A DNA stretch of 32,986 bases, taken from positions 1 through 32,986 of the forward strand of contig CASFDQ010000083.1 in assembly GCA_949293385.1 (NCBI GenBank), given 5' to 3'. This document shows, piece after piece, positions 5,846 to 13,813 of this stretch (its first letter is position 1; every line of letters begins with the position of its first letter). Source of the stretch: an uncultured bacterium (lineage in GTDB: Bacteria; Bacillota; Clostridia; Oscillospirales; Acutalibacteraceae). Both the position numbers and the translations under genes were made by a program. Under the pieces are notes generated by a model, which saw only the letters and a list, made by a program, of their open reading frames with translations, was not told the DNA's origin and did not search any database.

Positions 5846-6730
5846 TTGTTGGAATTCTTTAATTCGCTGCTCGATTCGCTATACGTCTTTTGGAATCAGC
5901 TTATTCACGCGATTTTCAGTATATCTTTATTCGATATTATCGACATAATCATCGTTGCTTTTATTATTTATAAAGCGATAGAATTTTTGCGCGATACCCG
6001 TTCGGGTCAGCTTGTTAAAGGAATTGCCCTCCTCCTTACCGCCTCTTTCTTAGCGTCTGTTTTTAATCTTATTAGTCTTAAGTGGCTTCTTACTAAGGTT
6101 TTTGATTACGGTATTATTGCTCTCGCTATTATATTTCAGCCTGAGCTTCGCCGCCTCCTTGAGAAGGTCGGTCGAACCAATATAAACTTTATCGGAAAAC
6201 AGCAAAGCTACGACGAAGAAAACGAGCGGGTAAAGCATTGTATCGACTCGGTTTGCAAAGCGGTTAACGTTATGTCGGATAAGCGCATCGGCGCGCTCAT
6301 CGTTTTTGAACGAGAATCTGTTTTAGGCGAGATCGCAAATACGGGAACTCTGCTCAACGCAGAAGCCTCGTACGAGCTGATCGGAAATGTTTTCTTTCCT
6401 AAATCTCCTCTTCACGACGGTGCTCTTATTATTCGCAACGGAATGTTGTATTCTGCCGGCTGTATTCTTCCTCTTACCGCTAATAACGATATAAATTCTC
6501 AGCTTGGTACCAGACATCGCGCCGCTATAGGAATGAGCGAAAACTCAGATGCCGTTGTTCTCGTCGTGTCTGAAGAAACCGGTCAGATTTCAATTGCAAA
6601 AAACGGAATAATCGTAAGAGATTTTAATTCTGTAACTCTTAAGGAAGAACTTTATAACAATCTTCTGAAGAAAGACGACAGGAAAAAAGGTCTCTTTACC
6701 GATCTTTTCGGTAAGATCAAGAAGAAATAG
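5846..6730 (+). CDS. cdaA: Diadenylate cyclase CdaA (c-di-AMP synthase)
   Basis: The 294-residue membrane enzyme joins two ATP into the essential second messenger c-di-AMP, which controls potassium, osmolyte and cell-wall balance in Firmicutes. The N-terminus has three hydrophobic helices (about 25-95: ISLFDIIDIIIVAFIIYKAI, LVKGIALLLTASFLASVFNL, KVFDYGIIALAIIFQPELRR). The DisA_N catalytic domain follows, with DGA at 191-193 (SPLHDGALII) and RHR at 223-225 (GTRHRAAIGMSE), the two ATP-binding signatures. Start is TTG 5846 (or the next codon, TTG 5849) behind AAGGGGG (5834-5840). The regulator gene cdaR follows after 17 bp. The usual third partner, glmM, is missing from this locus. Confidence 0.95.
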   Translation: MLEFFNSLLDSLYVFWNQLIHAIFSISLFDIIDIIIVAFIIYKAIEFLRDTRSGQLVKGIALLLTASFLASVFNLISLKWLLTKVFDYGIIALAIIFQPELRRLLEKVGRTNINFIGKQQSYDEENERVKHCIDSVCKAVNVMSDKRIGALIVFERESVLGEIANTGTLLNAEASYELIGNVFFPKSPLHDGALIIRNGMLYSAGCILPLTANNDINSQLGTRHRAAIGMSENSDAVVLVVSEETGQISIAKNGIIVRDFNSVTLKEELYNNLLKKDDRKKGLFTDLFGKIKKK

Positions 6731-6747
6731 AAAGGATTGACTTTATT

Positions 6748-8073
6748 TTGAAGTTTTTTCAAAATTTTTCGATAAGAAAACTTTTATATAATAAAAATTT
6801 TGCCATATCTCTTTCTATTGTTGTTGCTTTTGTATTCTGGCTCATAATTTCTCTTGATCAGAACCCTGAGCGCGAGCGTTCGTTTTCCAGCGTGCCGATA
6901 ACCGTTTCGACGCAAGGTACTATATTGGCAGAGCAGGGTATAGATGCGGTAAACAAGGATTCTATTCTGCAAAGCGCTTCTGTTACGGTTTCGGGTCCTA
7001 ACTATATTGTAAGCTCTCTTAAGACTGACGATATAAAGATTTATGCCGATCTTTCCGGTGTAAGTAAACCGGGTACGTATACCATAAGTCTTACCGCGGT
7101 TAAGAATACTTCAAAAACCGGATTTAGCATTATAGAAGTGAGCCCCGAGACGATACAGGTCGATTTCGACTATTACGATACTAAAAAGTTTGACATTATC
7201 GCAAGAGCAGACGGCGTTACTACCTCAGACGGCTTAATTTCAGATCCCGCCAAGGTCACTAACGTAGATCAGCAGACTATTGAGATTCGCGGACCCCGTG
7301 CCGAAATAGAAAAGATCGGTTCTGTTGTTGCCTATTATAAGGGTGACGAGACCCTTAACACTACCGAAACTTTTGAAGGCGCTATTATCCTTTACGATAA
7401 ATCCGGAAATCAACTTGATATTAAAAAGTATGAGCTTCCCTACGAGAAGGTAGATATTTCGGTTCCCGTGTTCAAGGAGAAGGTCTTAAGCATAGTTCCT
7501 ACCTTCAGCAACGTTGAAAATGACCTTGTAACCGATTATTTAATTGACAATAATATAATATCATTAAGCGAAACCAAGGTAACCGTTTTTGGTCAGCCCG
7601 ATAAAATCGATTCGCTTCAGAAGGTAGAGCTTGCTCCTATAGACATTTCGTCGGTTTCAAAAGCGAATTTCAAATTCGATAATGTCTCGCTTTATCTTGA
7701 GGACGGAGTCGGAATAAGATCCGATTTCAGCACGGTAAACGTAAGCTTTGACCTTTCTAAATTTGCACACAAGGAGATCACTGTATCGAAGAATAATATT
7801 CAGTATGGCGATACCTTGGAAAGCAACATCAGAGCACAGTTTAAGGACAAGAAGATCGTTATTTGCGGACCAAGCTCGGTCGTTTCTAAAATCGATGCAA
7901 ATACTGCTAAGCAGTTTAAACTAAATGTTGATCTGAGCGGCAAGGTAGCAGGTAGTGAAACCGCACAGATTTACAACGTACCTTATTCGGTCGTATATCC
8001 GAGCGGCATTATTGCCTGGGAAATCGTAAGTTCTGATAATAAGACTATTCAGGTTTCTCTTTCCGAGAAATAG
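6748..8073 (+). CDS. cdaR: YbbR-domain regulator CdaR
   Basis: CdaR is a membrane-anchored extracytoplasmic protein that binds CdaA and adjusts c-di-AMP synthesis. The 441-residue product has a short cytoplasmic start, one membrane anchor (about 18-35: AISLSIVVAFVFWLIISL) and then repeated YbbR domains outside the membrane. Their recurring strand motifs are visible as SASVTVSGPNYIVSSL, QTIEIRGPRAEIEKIGSV, TKVTVFGQPDKIDSLQKV and KKIVICGPSSVVSKI, i.e. four repeats. Start is TTG 6748 with AAAGGA (6731-6736) upstream. A terminator follows at once, so cdaA and cdaR form a two-gene unit. Confidence 0.9.
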   Translation: MKFFQNFSIRKLLYNKNFAISLSIVVAFVFWLIISLDQNPERERSFSSVPITVSTQGTILAEQGIDAVNKDSILQSASVTVSGPNYIVSSLKTDDIKIYADLSGVSKPGTYTISLTAVKNTSKTGFSIIEVSPETIQVDFDYYDTKKFDIIARADGVTTSDGLISDPAKVTNVDQQTIEIRGPRAEIEKIGSVVAYYKGDETLNTTETFEGAIILYDKSGNQLDIKKYELPYEKVDISVPVFKEKVLSIVPTFSNVENDLVTDYLIDNNIISLSETKVTVFGQPDKIDSLQKVELAPIDISSVSKANFKFDNVSLYLEDGVGIRSDFSTVNVSFDLSKFAHKEITVSKNNIQYGDTLESNIRAQFKDKKIVICGPSSVVSKIDANTAKQFKLNVDLSGKVAGSETAQIYNVPYSVVYPSGIIAWEIVSSDNKTIQVSLSEK

Positions 8074-8080
8074 TATTCAT

Positions 8081-8110
8081 AAAAGGGGTTTCGTCAGAAA
8101 TCCCTTTTTT
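8081..8110 (+). terminator. Intrinsic terminator after cdaR
   Basis: AAAAGGGGTTTC (8081-8092) pairs with GAAATCCCTTTT (8097-8108) apart from one G-T wobble, with a GTCA loop and a T-run. Confidence 0.8.
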
Positions 8111-8137
8111 AGCAAAAATCTTCTTTTTTCATATACT
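8109..8137 (+). promoter_or_regulatory. Possible promoter for the small membrane protein-recD2-comF unit
   Basis: TATACT (8132-8137) is a fair -10 box. The best -35 with a 17-bp spacer is the weak TTAGCA at 8109-8114, which abuts the terminator tail. Confidence 0.35.
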
Positions 8138-8153
8138 GTACCGAGGTGATCGT

Positions 8154-8474
8154 GTGCAATATGTAATTTATATCATTTTTTTACTGGTTTCAGCTTTAGG
8201 TCTGGCGGAGCTTATTCACGCCGTCTGGTTGTTTTTATCAACGCAAAAGGGTAAAAACAATAAGCTCCTTATATGCTACCTTACGGGCGATAAACCCGAT
8301 CTGGAGCTAAGGTACGTTATCGAGCAGATCCGCTGGCAAGGCAGTAGGTACGCAGACAGAGTAGTAGCTATATCAAACATCGATGACTTGAAATTACTTA
8401 ATAAATGTACCGAAATTGCTTCAAAAAGCGACGTTTTATTTATAAACAGCGAATATATAAAATCGGAGAATTAA
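8154..8474 (+). CDS. Small membrane-anchored protein of unknown function
   Basis: I do not recognise this 106-residue protein. Residues 2-28 form one hydrophobic membrane helix (YVIYIIFLLVSALGLAELIHAVWLFL). The rest is a soluble domain of alternating strands and helices: KLLICYLTGDKP, ELRYVIEQIRWQGSRYADRVVAI, and a tail ending DVLFINSEYIKSEN. It starts at GTG 8154 with GAGGTGA (8143-8149) upstream, and its TAA abuts the recD2 ATG, so the two are translationally linked. The soluble part has a pattern like a small Rossmann-type fold (strand KLLICYLTG, helix, strand ADRVVAIS, helix, strand SDVLFIN), but no catalytic motif is evident. The position beside recD2 and comF may be only operonic convenience. 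Confidence 0.7.
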   Translation: MQYVIYIIFLLVSALGLAELIHAVWLFLSTQKGKNNKLLICYLTGDKPDLELRYVIEQIRWQGSRYADRVVAISNIDDLKLLNKCTEIASKSDVLFINSEYIKSEN

Positions 8475-10685
8475 ATGAACAACAGTTCTATTCAGGAAGA
8501 AATTAAAGGCATAGTCGATTCTGTTACATATAAAAACAAAGATAACGGCTATACCGTAATAAAGCTTAAGGTTGCAAAAGAGTTGCTTGTTGTAACAGGC
8601 TGTATGCCTTTTTTGTCGGAAGGCGACTCGGTTACTGTAACGGGCAGCTATGTTAATCACCCGTCCTACGGAAGGCAGTTTAAATGCGATTTTTGCGAGG
8701 TCTCTATGCCCGAAACCGAAGCGCAGATATTAAAATACCTTTCGGGCGGTTCGATAAAAGGTGTCGGTCCAGCTACGGCATTGAAAATAGTTGAGCTTTT
8801 TAAGGATGATACGCTTGACGTTATAGAGAATCGCCCCGAAGAGCTTACAAGAATAAAGGGTATCAGTGCAGAAAAAGCATATAGTATTTCCGAACAGTAT
8901 AAGCAGCAATTTGGTGTAAGGGATATTATGATAACCCTTTCAAGATATAATATAACCCCAAACGAAGCGTCTCTTATTTTTAAAACTCTCGGCGTGCAAA
9001 GTATCGATATAATCAATGAAAACCCATACGCGTTATGCTCCGAAGGTATCGGATTCGGATTTGACCGCGTAGATGAAATCGCCGAGAAGCTTTCGGTAGC
9101 GCCTGATAATCGCTTCAGGGTTTCGGCCGGCATAGAACACGTGCTTAGGGGAAATCTTTCTAACGGACACACCTGCCTTCCTAGAAATAAACTGGTTGAC
9201 GTTGCGACCCGTTTTCTAGAGGTAGATAAAGATATTATCGTCGAAAATTTAGACCTTCTTATTGGAGCAATGAGGATCGTTGAATTTATTATCGACGGTA
9301 AGCCATTCGATTTTTTACCCGATTATGCGGCCACTGAGGAATATATTGCGGCAAGGATCAAAAACATTCTTGGCAATAACATAGAGCTCCATAAAGTCTC
9401 AAATGCCGAGCTCGATTTCGTACAGGATCGACTAGGTATAAATTTCGATCCGATACAGATCGACGCCGTAAACGGTGTAATGAGTAACAACCTGTTCATT
9501 TTGACCGGCGGACCGGGTACGGGCAAGACCACGACGTTAAATGCTATTATTGAAATTTTCGACAGAAGAGATTTGTCGATCGCTCTTGCGGCTCCTACAG
9601 GACGCGCAGCCAAGCGAATGACCGAGCTTACGGGGCGAGATGCGTCAACTATTCATCGTTTGCTAGAAGTTGAATGGGGTCGTGATTCAAAGCCTTATTT
9701 TTCCAAAAATCAGAAGCATCCGCTTGAATATGACGTACTTATAGTCGACGAAATGTCAATGGTAGACGTTCAGCTTTTCAAAGCTTTACTAGAGGCAGTT
9801 AGAATAACAACAAGAATCATACTTGTCGGAGATTCCGAGCAGCTTCCGAGCGTTGGTGCAGGCAACGTGTTAAACGATCTTATTGCTTCGGATATGGTGC
9901 CTTACGTTAGGCTTGAAAAAATTTTCAGGCAGGCCGCACAGAGCTCTATCGTTTCTTTTTCACATGAGATTATACGAGGCTGCGTTCCCGAAAACTATGA
10001 AAAAGCCAACGACTTCTTTTTTATGAAGCGCGGTAACGTGTTTTCTACTTCAAATACCGTCGTCGATCTTTGCGTTAACCGTTTACCTGAAGCGTACGGT
10101 TTTTCTCCGACCGCCGATATTCAGGTTCTTTGTCCTTCGCGCAAAAAAGAATGCGGAACCGTAAACCTTAACAATATGTTGCAGGATACGCTGAATCCGC
10201 TTAAAAAAGGTGAGAGCGAGCTTCACTTTAAGGGTAATGCTTTCCGTGTAGGCGATAAGGTAATGCATATAAAGAACGATTACGATATAATTTGGCAAAC
10301 CGATGACGGCGAAATCGGCACGGGCGTCTTTAACGGAGATATCGGATATATTGAAAGTATCGACCATAAAGAACGCTTGCTCAAGGTAAGATACGATGAA
10401 AAGGTCGCCACTTATTACGACGAAGACCTCGGACTTATAGAGCTTGCCTATGCTGTTACCGTACATAAGAGTCAGGGTTGCGAATTCAACTGTGTCATAA
10501 TCCCGCTTTCGGAAACAACGCCTCTTCTCAGATACAGAAATCTTCTTTATACGGCCATTACCCGTGCGAAAAAGCTCATTATATTGGTAGGCGATACGTC
10601 GATATTTGAGGATATGATAGAAAATGACCGAAAGACCTTAAGATATACCGCTCTAAGGCACTTTTTATTGGGTAACGAAGTATGA
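8475..10685 (+). CDS. recD2: ATP-dependent DNA helicase RecD2
   Basis: RecD2 is a 5'-3' superfamily 1B helicase found in bacteria outside the RecBCD complex, with roles in replication-fork and mismatch-linked repair. The 736-residue product has an N-terminal OB-like region (EEIKGIVDSVTYKNKDNGYT), helix-hairpin-helix segments (GGSIKGVGPATALKIVELF and LTRIKGISAEKA), and a C-terminal helicase core. Walker A is GGPGTGKTT at 345-353, Walker B is VLIVDEMSM, and motif III is ILVGDSEQLPSVG. The C-terminal UvrD-like part carries AYAVTVHKSQGCEF and LYTAITRAKKL. These define RecD2 against the short RecD. Start ATG 8475 follows CGGAGA (8464-8469). The length is normal and comF overlaps its 3' end by 4 bp. 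Confidence 0.95.
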   Translation: MNNSSIQEEIKGIVDSVTYKNKDNGYTVIKLKVAKELLVVTGCMPFLSEGDSVTVTGSYVNHPSYGRQFKCDFCEVSMPETEAQILKYLSGGSIKGVGPATALKIVELFKDDTLDVIENRPEELTRIKGISAEKAYSISEQYKQQFGVRDIMITLSRYNITPNEASLIFKTLGVQSIDIINENPYALCSEGIGFGFDRVDEIAEKLSVAPDNRFRVSAGIEHVLRGNLSNGHTCLPRNKLVDVATRFLEVDKDIIVENLDLLIGAMRIVEFIIDGKPFDFLPDYAATEEYIAARIKNILGNNIELHKVSNAELDFVQDRLGINFDPIQIDAVNGVMSNNLFILTGGPGTGKTTTLNAIIEIFDRRDLSIALAAPTGRAAKRMTELTGRDASTIHRLLEVEWGRDSKPYFSKNQKHPLEYDVLIVDEMSMVDVQLFKALLEAVRITTRIILVGDSEQLPSVGAGNVLNDLIASDMVPYVRLEKIFRQAAQSSIVSFSHEIIRGCVPENYEKANDFFFMKRGNVFSTSNTVVDLCVNRLPEAYGFSPTADIQVLCPSRKKECGTVNLNNMLQDTLNPLKKGESELHFKGNAFRVGDKVMHIKNDYDIIWQTDDGEIGTGVFNGDIGYIESIDHKERLLKVRYDEKVATYYDEDLGLIELAYAVTVHKSQGCEFNCVIIPLSETTPLLRYRNLLYTAITRAKKLIILVGDTSIFEDMIENDRKTLRYTALRHFLLGNEV

Positions 10686-11377
10686 AACTGCTGAAAGCGC
10701 TTATAGATATGATATATCCTCCTCGGTGTGTTATTTGCGGAGAGGTCTTATATCATTCAGGATATTGTAGCCGCTGTGCGGGAAAAATGGAGAGAGTAGA
10801 AGGTGAACGGTGTTTTTCCTGTGGCCTTCCGGTGAAGATCTGCGACTGCAAATATCACGTTTATCACTTTGACGGGATTACCGCTCCTTACTATAATAAA
10901 GGGTTTGCGCAAGACGCTGTATATTCTTTGAAATTCGGAGGAAGATTCGCGCCGGTTGAGCCTATCGCCGACGAAATGGCCGATTTAGCAATTAAGACCT
11001 TTGGCAAAGAAAATATAGATATTATCTGCTTCGTACCTTCCGACAAGCGCTCGCTATATACAAGAGGCTTTAATCAGTGCGAGCTATTTGCAAAAAGAAT
11101 TTCCGAGAGAACGGGTATTCCGCTTAATAAACGCGTTCTGGCCAAAAGAGAGAAGGTCAAAACGCAACACGATATTTTGACGATGGAAGACCGTTTTATG
11201 AATGTCAGAGACGCGTATTATTACACCGAAAGAATCAGCGGTAAAAACGTTTTGCTTGTTGATGATATTAAGACAACGGGAGCGTCTCTTGATGAATGTG
11301 CAAGACAACTTAAGTTTGCGGGTGCAGAGCAGGTGCTTTGTGTGACTGCGCTTATCTCGGCAAGAAAAAAGAAATGA
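10682..11377 (+). CDS. comF: ComF-family phosphoribosyltransferase-like protein
   Basis: This 231-residue protein belongs to the ComF/GntX family, linked in Bacillus to handling single-stranded DNA during transformation. The N-terminus carries four-Cys zinc-finger-like groups: CVICGEVLYHSGYCSRC and CFSCGLPVKICDC. The C-terminal half is a type I phosphoribosyltransferase fold with the PRPP loop VLLVDDIKTTGAS and the conserved SLYTRGFNQCELFAK. It starts inside recD2 (ATGA overlap, 10682-10685), so translation is coupled. A dprA gene lies further along the window, but no comE-type uptake genes are here, so competence is not shown. Confidence 0.88.
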   Translation: MKLLKALIDMIYPPRCVICGEVLYHSGYCSRCAGKMERVEGERCFSCGLPVKICDCKYHVYHFDGITAPYYNKGFAQDAVYSLKFGGRFAPVEPIADEMADLAIKTFGKENIDIICFVPSDKRSLYTRGFNQCELFAKRISERTGIPLNKRVLAKREKVKTQHDILTMEDRFMNVRDAYYYTERISGKNVLLVDDIKTTGASLDECARQLKFAGAEQVLCVTALISARKKK

Positions 11378-11381
11378 AACC

Positions 11382-11410
11382 TTGAAAAACGAGCAAATAT
11401 TTAATATAAT
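11382..11410 (+). promoter_or_regulatory. Sigma-A-type promoter for the mreB-like gene
   Basis: TTGAAA (11382-11387) and a perfect TATAAT (11405-11410) are separated by 17 bp. The start codon is only 15 bp further on, so the 5' leader must be very short. Confidence 0.85.
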
Positions 11411-11425
11411 GTAAACGGTGATTTA

Positions 11426-12448
11426 ATGGCTATAGATATTGCAATAGATTTAGGAACATCCAAAACCGTAATTTTCGGCAATTCGCGGATCATTCTCGAG
11501 GAGCCTACGATCGTTACCGCTGACTCCGAAACGCTGGAGCCGGTGTATTTCGGTGGAGAGGCCAAAGAGACCTTAGGTCGAACTCCGGATACCTTAACCT
11601 GTATCCATCCTATCGAGCGCGGGTCGATCGCCGATTACGATTCGGCGTTTGAGATGCTTTCAAAATATATGCACGATGCGTTCGGAAGTAAAATAATCCG
11701 TCCAAGAGTAATGGCTTGCCTTCCTACAGGCCTTACCGAGCTTCAACACAGATTTATGGGAAAGGTAATAGAGGAGAGCGGCGGTCGTAACGTCACAGTT
11801 ATTGAAAGTCCTCTTGCTATTGCTCTCGGCGTCGGAGTCGATTTCTCTCAGGCGGAAGGAGTAATGGTCGTCGATATCGGTGCGGGTGTTACTGACATCG
11901 CCTCTATTTCTCTTGGTGGCATCGTTCAGTGCGACAGTGCTAAAATTGCTTCGGCAGATTTTGACGATGCAATTATCAAATTCGTAAGACGTACGTTCAA
12001 TATTGAAATAGGACCTCTCACCGCGGAGCATATTAAAAAGCAGGTCGGAACCGTAGTTCAGCGTCCCGTAGAGATAACTATGGTAGCTAAAGGAAGAAAC
12101 CTCAGAACGGGACTTCCTGAAGCTTTTGAGATTTCTTCTGCCCAGATATACGAGACCTTGTTTGATACCGCTGTAACGATCTGTAACGCCGTTAGAAAGG
12201 TTATCGAAAAGACCGATCCCGATATCGTTTCTGATATTATGAATAACGGAATTCATCTTACGGGCGGCGGCTCGCTCATCAACGGTATGGATCAGTTCAT
12301 GTCTGAATTTATCGGCGCAAGGGTCATTCCTGCTTCCGATCCGTCTCATAGCGTTATTAAGGGCGCGGCATACGCTCTTAAGCATCCTTCGGTGCTAAAA
12401 GATATGAATTATCAGGTTCGTTCTGTAAAAGAATTGATAATTGATTAA
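11426..12448 (+). CDS. mreB: MreB/Mbl-like actin homologue, divergent
   Basis: This bacterial actin, 340 residues and of usual length, would polymerise under the membrane and guide cell-wall synthesis. The actin-fold motifs are recognisable but altered. Phosphate 1 is IAIDLGTSKT (residues 5-14). Phosphate 2 is VVDIGAGVTDIASISLGG near 150, where MreB normally reads DIGGGTT. The segment normally containing VGGD reads ASADFDD. The adenosine loop HLTGGGSLINGMD is normal, and the Glu of IESPLAIALG is kept. No mreC or mreD follows; the next unit is infC. The start at ATG 11426 has only a weak ribosome site (CGGTGA, 11416-11421). It may be a second, specialised MreB paralogue. Confidence 0.85.
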   Translation: MAIDIAIDLGTSKTVIFGNSRIILEEPTIVTADSETLEPVYFGGEAKETLGRTPDTLTCIHPIERGSIADYDSAFEMLSKYMHDAFGSKIIRPRVMACLPTGLTELQHRFMGKVIEESGGRNVTVIESPLAIALGVGVDFSQAEGVMVVDIGAGVTDIASISLGGIVQCDSAKIASADFDDAIIKFVRRTFNIEIGPLTAEHIKKQVGTVVQRPVEITMVAKGRNLRTGLPEAFEISSAQIYETLFDTAVTICNAVRKVIEKTDPDIVSDIMNNGIHLTGGGSLINGMDQFMSEFIGARVIPASDPSHSVIKGAAYALKHPSVLKDMNYQVRSVKELIID

Positions 12449-12455
12449 AAAATGC

Positions 12456-12483
12456 TTGACAAATGAATTTTTTGGTGTATAAT
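12456..12483 (+). promoter_or_regulatory. Promoter of the infC-rpmI-rplT operon
   Basis: A perfect TTGACA (12456-12461) and a perfect TATAAT (12478-12483) lie 16 bp apart, the strongest-looking promoter in the window and suited to a ribosomal operon. It lies about 150 bp upstream of infC, leaving room for a structured leader. Confidence 0.9.
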
Positions 12484-12488
12484 AGCAT

Positions 12489-12612
12489 AGAAAACAAAGA
12501 AGAGCATACCGTTCTCACCCTCAGCTAAGCGAATGGGTCAATAAGTCGTTAACACTGTTTTTATAAGTGTTTGATTTGTTACGGACGGTTTATGCCGTCC
12601 GTTTTGTTTTAT
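12489..12612 (+). ncRNA. Probable L20-type (infC operon) leader with attenuator
   Basis: The leader between promoter and infC contains ACCC (12517-12520) pairable with GGGT (12535-12538) around CAGCTAAGC, then AACACT (12551-12556) with AGTGTT (12566-12571), then a strong terminator hairpin. This position and layout fit the Firmicutes L20 leader, where ribosomal protein L20 binds the mRNA and stops its own operon. I recognise the arrangement and the GAATGGGTC region but could not fold it or match it to a covariance model. Confidence 0.65.
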
Positions 12613-12617
12613 TTTTT
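12581..12617 (+). terminator. Attenuator terminator in the infC leader
   Basis: ACGGACGG (12581-12588) pairs perfectly with CCGTCCGT (12595-12602) and is followed by a T-rich tract directly before the infC ribosome site. It fits a regulated stop under leader control. Confidence 0.8.
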
Positions 12618-12630
12618 GGAGGTGTTAACC

Positions 12631-13149
12631 ATCAGCACAAAAGATATTCCTATCAACGAACAGATTACCTTTAAAGAGGTAAGAGTCATCGATGCAGACG
12701 GCTCTCAGCTTGGTATCCTTCCCATAAAGGACGCTCTTGAAGCCGCCTATTCAAAAGATCTTGACCTTGTAAACGTTTCGCCTAATGCCAATCCTCCCGT
12801 TTGTAAGATAATGGATTACGGTAAGTACCGTTTCGATATCGCAAAACGCGAGAAGGAAGCAAAAAAGAATCAGAAGGTTATCGAAACCAAGGAGATTCGC
12901 CTTGGCCTGAGCATCGATAAGCACGATTTCGAAACCAAAGGAAATCATGCGATTCAGTTCTTGAAGGCCGGAAACAAGCTAAAGGTTTCTATCCGTTTCC
13001 GCGGTAGAGAGCTTGGTCATCCCGAGATCGGTCTCGAGATAATGCAACGTTTTGCCGATTATTGTCAGGAATATTCTGTGGTTGAAAAGCCTGCAAAAAT
13101 GGAAAGCAGAAATATGCTTATGTTTCTCGCTCCTAAACCTGTAAAGTAA
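12631..13149 (+). CDS. infC: Translation initiation factor IF-3 (apparent AUC start)
   Basis: IF-3 binds the 30S subunit, blocks premature 50S joining and rejects wrong start codons. The 172-residue product has the N-domain (INEQITFKEVRVIDADGSQL) and C-domain (ETKEIRLGLSIDKHDFETK, VSIRFRGRELGHPEIG) with normal spacing. No ATG, GTG or TTG sits correctly after the strong GGAGGTG (12618-12624). The codon 8 nt beyond GGAGG is ATC at 12631, giving (M)STKDIPINEQ, just where IF-3 proteins begin. Rare AUU or AUC starts are a known hallmark of infC and allow IF-3 to repress its own translation. An in-frame ORF extends to 12571 but runs through the terminator stem. It heads the operon with rpmI and rplT. 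Confidence 0.93.
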   Translation: MSTKDIPINEQITFKEVRVIDADGSQLGILPIKDALEAAYSKDLDLVNVSPNANPPVCKIMDYGKYRFDIAKREKEAKKNQKVIETKEIRLGLSIDKHDFETKGNHAIQFLKAGNKLKVSIRFRGRELGHPEIGLEIMQRFADYCQEYSVVEKPAKMESRNMLMFLAPKPVK

Positions 13150-13170
13150 TTATTTTAAGGAGGATTTAAA

Positions 13171-13368
13171 ATGCCGAAGATCAAAACTCACAGTGGTGCT
13201 AAAAAGCGCTTCAAGCTTACCAAGACCGGTCAGGTTAAGCGTGCACACGCATTCAAGTCACACATTCTTAACAAGAAGACTACCAAGCGTAAGAGAAATC
13301 TGCGCAAGACTGTTATTGCTGACGTAACCAACGTAGCAAAAGTCAAGAAAATGATCCCTTATAAATAA
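13171..13368 (+). CDS. rpmI: 50S ribosomal protein L35
   Basis: A 65-residue, Lys/Arg-rich protein starting [16 protein letters not shown] and carrying the L35 core [16 protein letters not shown]. It is a normal-length component of the large ribosomal subunit and sits between infC and rplT as in most bacteria. AGGAGG (13159-13164) precedes the ATG. Confidence 0.97.
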   Translation: MPKIKTHSGAKKRFKLTKTGQVKRAHAFKSHILNKKTTKRKRNLRKTVIADVTNVAKVKKMIPYK

Positions 13369-13396
13369 GCAAAAGTAATCGAAGGAGGTAATAACG

Positions 13397-13756
13397 ATGG
13401 CACGTATTAAAGGTGCGTTAGCAACACGCAAAAGAAGAAATAAAGTATTAAAGCTTGCTAAAGGCTATTTCGGAGCCAAATCCAAGCTTTTCAAAACCGC
13501 TAAAGAAGCCGTAATGAAGTCCGGCAATTACGCCTATATCGGACGTAAGCAGAAGAAGAGAGAGTTCCGCAGACTTTGGATCACCCGTATCTCTGCCGCT
13601 GCAAAGATGAACGAGATGAACTATTCTACTCTTATGAACGGACTTAAGAAGGCAGGAATTGCCATTAACCGCAAGATGCTCGCTGACCTCGCAGTTAACG
13701 ATGCTGCCGGTTTTGCAACCCTCGCAAAGGCCGCTAAAAAGGCTTTAGAGAAATAA
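13397..13756 (+). CDS. rplT: 50S ribosomal protein L20
   Basis: At 119 residues this is a full-length L20: N-terminal basic extension [20 protein letters not shown] and conserved [36 protein letters not shown] and [15 protein letters not shown]. It is needed early in 50S assembly, and in Firmicutes is the autoregulator that binds the operon leader, consistent with the structured region at 12489-12612. GAAGGAGGT (13381-13389) is a near-ideal ribosome site. A terminator follows 11 bp after the stop. Confidence 0.97.
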   Translation: MARIKGALATRKRRNKVLKLAKGYFGAKSKLFKTAKEAVMKSGNYAYIGRKQKKREFRRLWITRISAAAKMNEMNYSTLMNGLKKAGIAINRKMLADLAVNDAAGFATLAKAAKKALEK

Positions 13757-13767
13757 TTTTTTAATAT

Positions 13768-13795
13768 GACCGAGGACTCCTCGGTCGTATTTTTA
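13768..13795 (+). terminator. Intrinsic terminator after rplT
   Basis: GACCGAGGA (13768-13776) pairs perfectly with TCCTCGGTC (13778-13786), followed by GTATTTTTATTTT. It separates the ribosomal operon from the trmH-like gene. Confidence 0.85.
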
Positions 13796-13813
13796 TTTTC
13801 AGTGGTGAAAATT

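Noticed and set aside
9674..12385. Long minus-strand open frames, for example opposite the mreB-like gene (11660-12385)
   Set aside because: They lie entirely within strongly recognised plus-strand genes, have no ribosome site or family motif, and look like codon-pattern shadows.
12571..12630. infC start at an upstream TTG or ATG in frame
   Set aside because: Those codons lie in the leader terminator stem, are not preceded by a ribosome site, and add residues foreign to IF-3.
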